A DNA stretch of 6,066 nucleotides from CAZFVY01 sp964522665 (GTDB taxonomy: Bacteria; Verrucomicrobiota; Verrucomicrobiia; Limisphaerales; CAZFVY01): the NCBI GenBank assembly GCA_964522665.1, contig CAZFVY010000186.1, forward strand, positions 1 through 6,066, given 5' to 3'. Both the position numbers and the translations under genes were made by a program. Shown in pieces: positions 6,012-6,066 of this stretch (position 1 is its first letter; each line of letters starts with the position of its first letter). The notes beneath the pieces are model-generated. The model had not been told where the DNA came from. It saw only the letters and a list, made by a program, of their open reading frames with translations, and did no database searches.

Positions 6012-6066
6012 TGTCAGCGGGCGGTCAAAACCAGCCAGGGATGGGCGGATGAAAACCGGCCACTTT
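6012..6066. mobile_element. Terminal repeats resembling an IS21-family end, cut by the window edge
   Basis: Starting with TGTCAGCG at 6012, two tandem units follow: GGGCGGTCAAAACCAGCCA (6019-6037) and GGGCGGATGAAAACCGGCCA (6043-6062), with a period of about 24 bases. IS21-family elements carry TG-initiated ends with several internal repeats, presumed sites for the IstA transposase. I recall IS21-like ends with the same layout: TGTCA, then a GGCGG, AAAA and GGCCAC pattern repeated. The element body, with istA and istB, would lie to the right of the window. No transposase is visible, so this could also be a solo or decayed end. Confidence 0.55.

Noticed and set aside
1..6066. CRISPR array, tRNA or rRNA genes
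   Set aside because: No regularly spaced repeats beyond the two units at the right edge, and no tRNA- or rRNA-like sequence noticed on reading.

Overview
The window is about 60% GC by eye. It holds one run of five genes on the + strand, with a few hundred bases of non-coding or degraded sequence at either edge. Each edge carries what looks like the end of a mobile element. The genes are typical of an aerobic or microaerobic Gram-negative soil or freshwater bacterium. The gnd-zwf order, the small DUF1737 gene and the style of the mobile-element ends would suit a Verrucomicrobiota or similar lineage. That placement is an impression only; no marker gene here settles it.

Layout: positions 1-48 read, on the - strand, like the 5' end of a group IIC intron whose body lies left of the window. 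Positions 49-179 are a short leader with a small hairpin and a 40-codon open frame that stops one base before gnd. Then come gnd (180-1604, 6-phosphogluconate dehydrogenase), zwf (1601-3136, glucose-6-phosphate dehydrogenase, overlapping gnd by 4 bases), a 60-residue DUF1737 protein (3148-3330), cydA (3361-4692, GTG start) and cydB (4685-5686, overlapping cydA by 8 bases). The last two form a cytochrome bd-type quinol oxidase of the short Q-loop, CioAB-like kind. From 5687 to 6011 I see no recognisable gene. That stretch holds four small perfect hairpins, one of which resembles a leftward terminator, and a weak 25-codon ORF behind a strong ribosome-binding site. From about 6012 to the edge there is a TGTC-starting sequence with two tandem repeat units, resembling an IS21-family terminus.

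Functionally, zwf and gnd are the two NADPH-producing steps of the oxidative pentose phosphate pathway; the lactonase gene between them in the pathway (pgl) is absent. CydAB oxidises quinol and reduces O2 to water with high affinity and low proton yield. Tight spacing (4-base overlap, 11-base gap, 30-base gap, 8-base overlap) makes a single transcript plausible. This would link sugar oxidation and NADPH supply to a stress-tolerant terminal oxidase, although the co-transcription is inferred.

The core genes are ordinary, well-conserved enzymes. I found no convincing undescribed system. The items most worth checking are the two mobile-element ends bracketing the block, the altered substrate-loop residues in Gnd, the hairpin that overlaps the cydA ribosome-binding site, and the hairpin-rich region after cydB.
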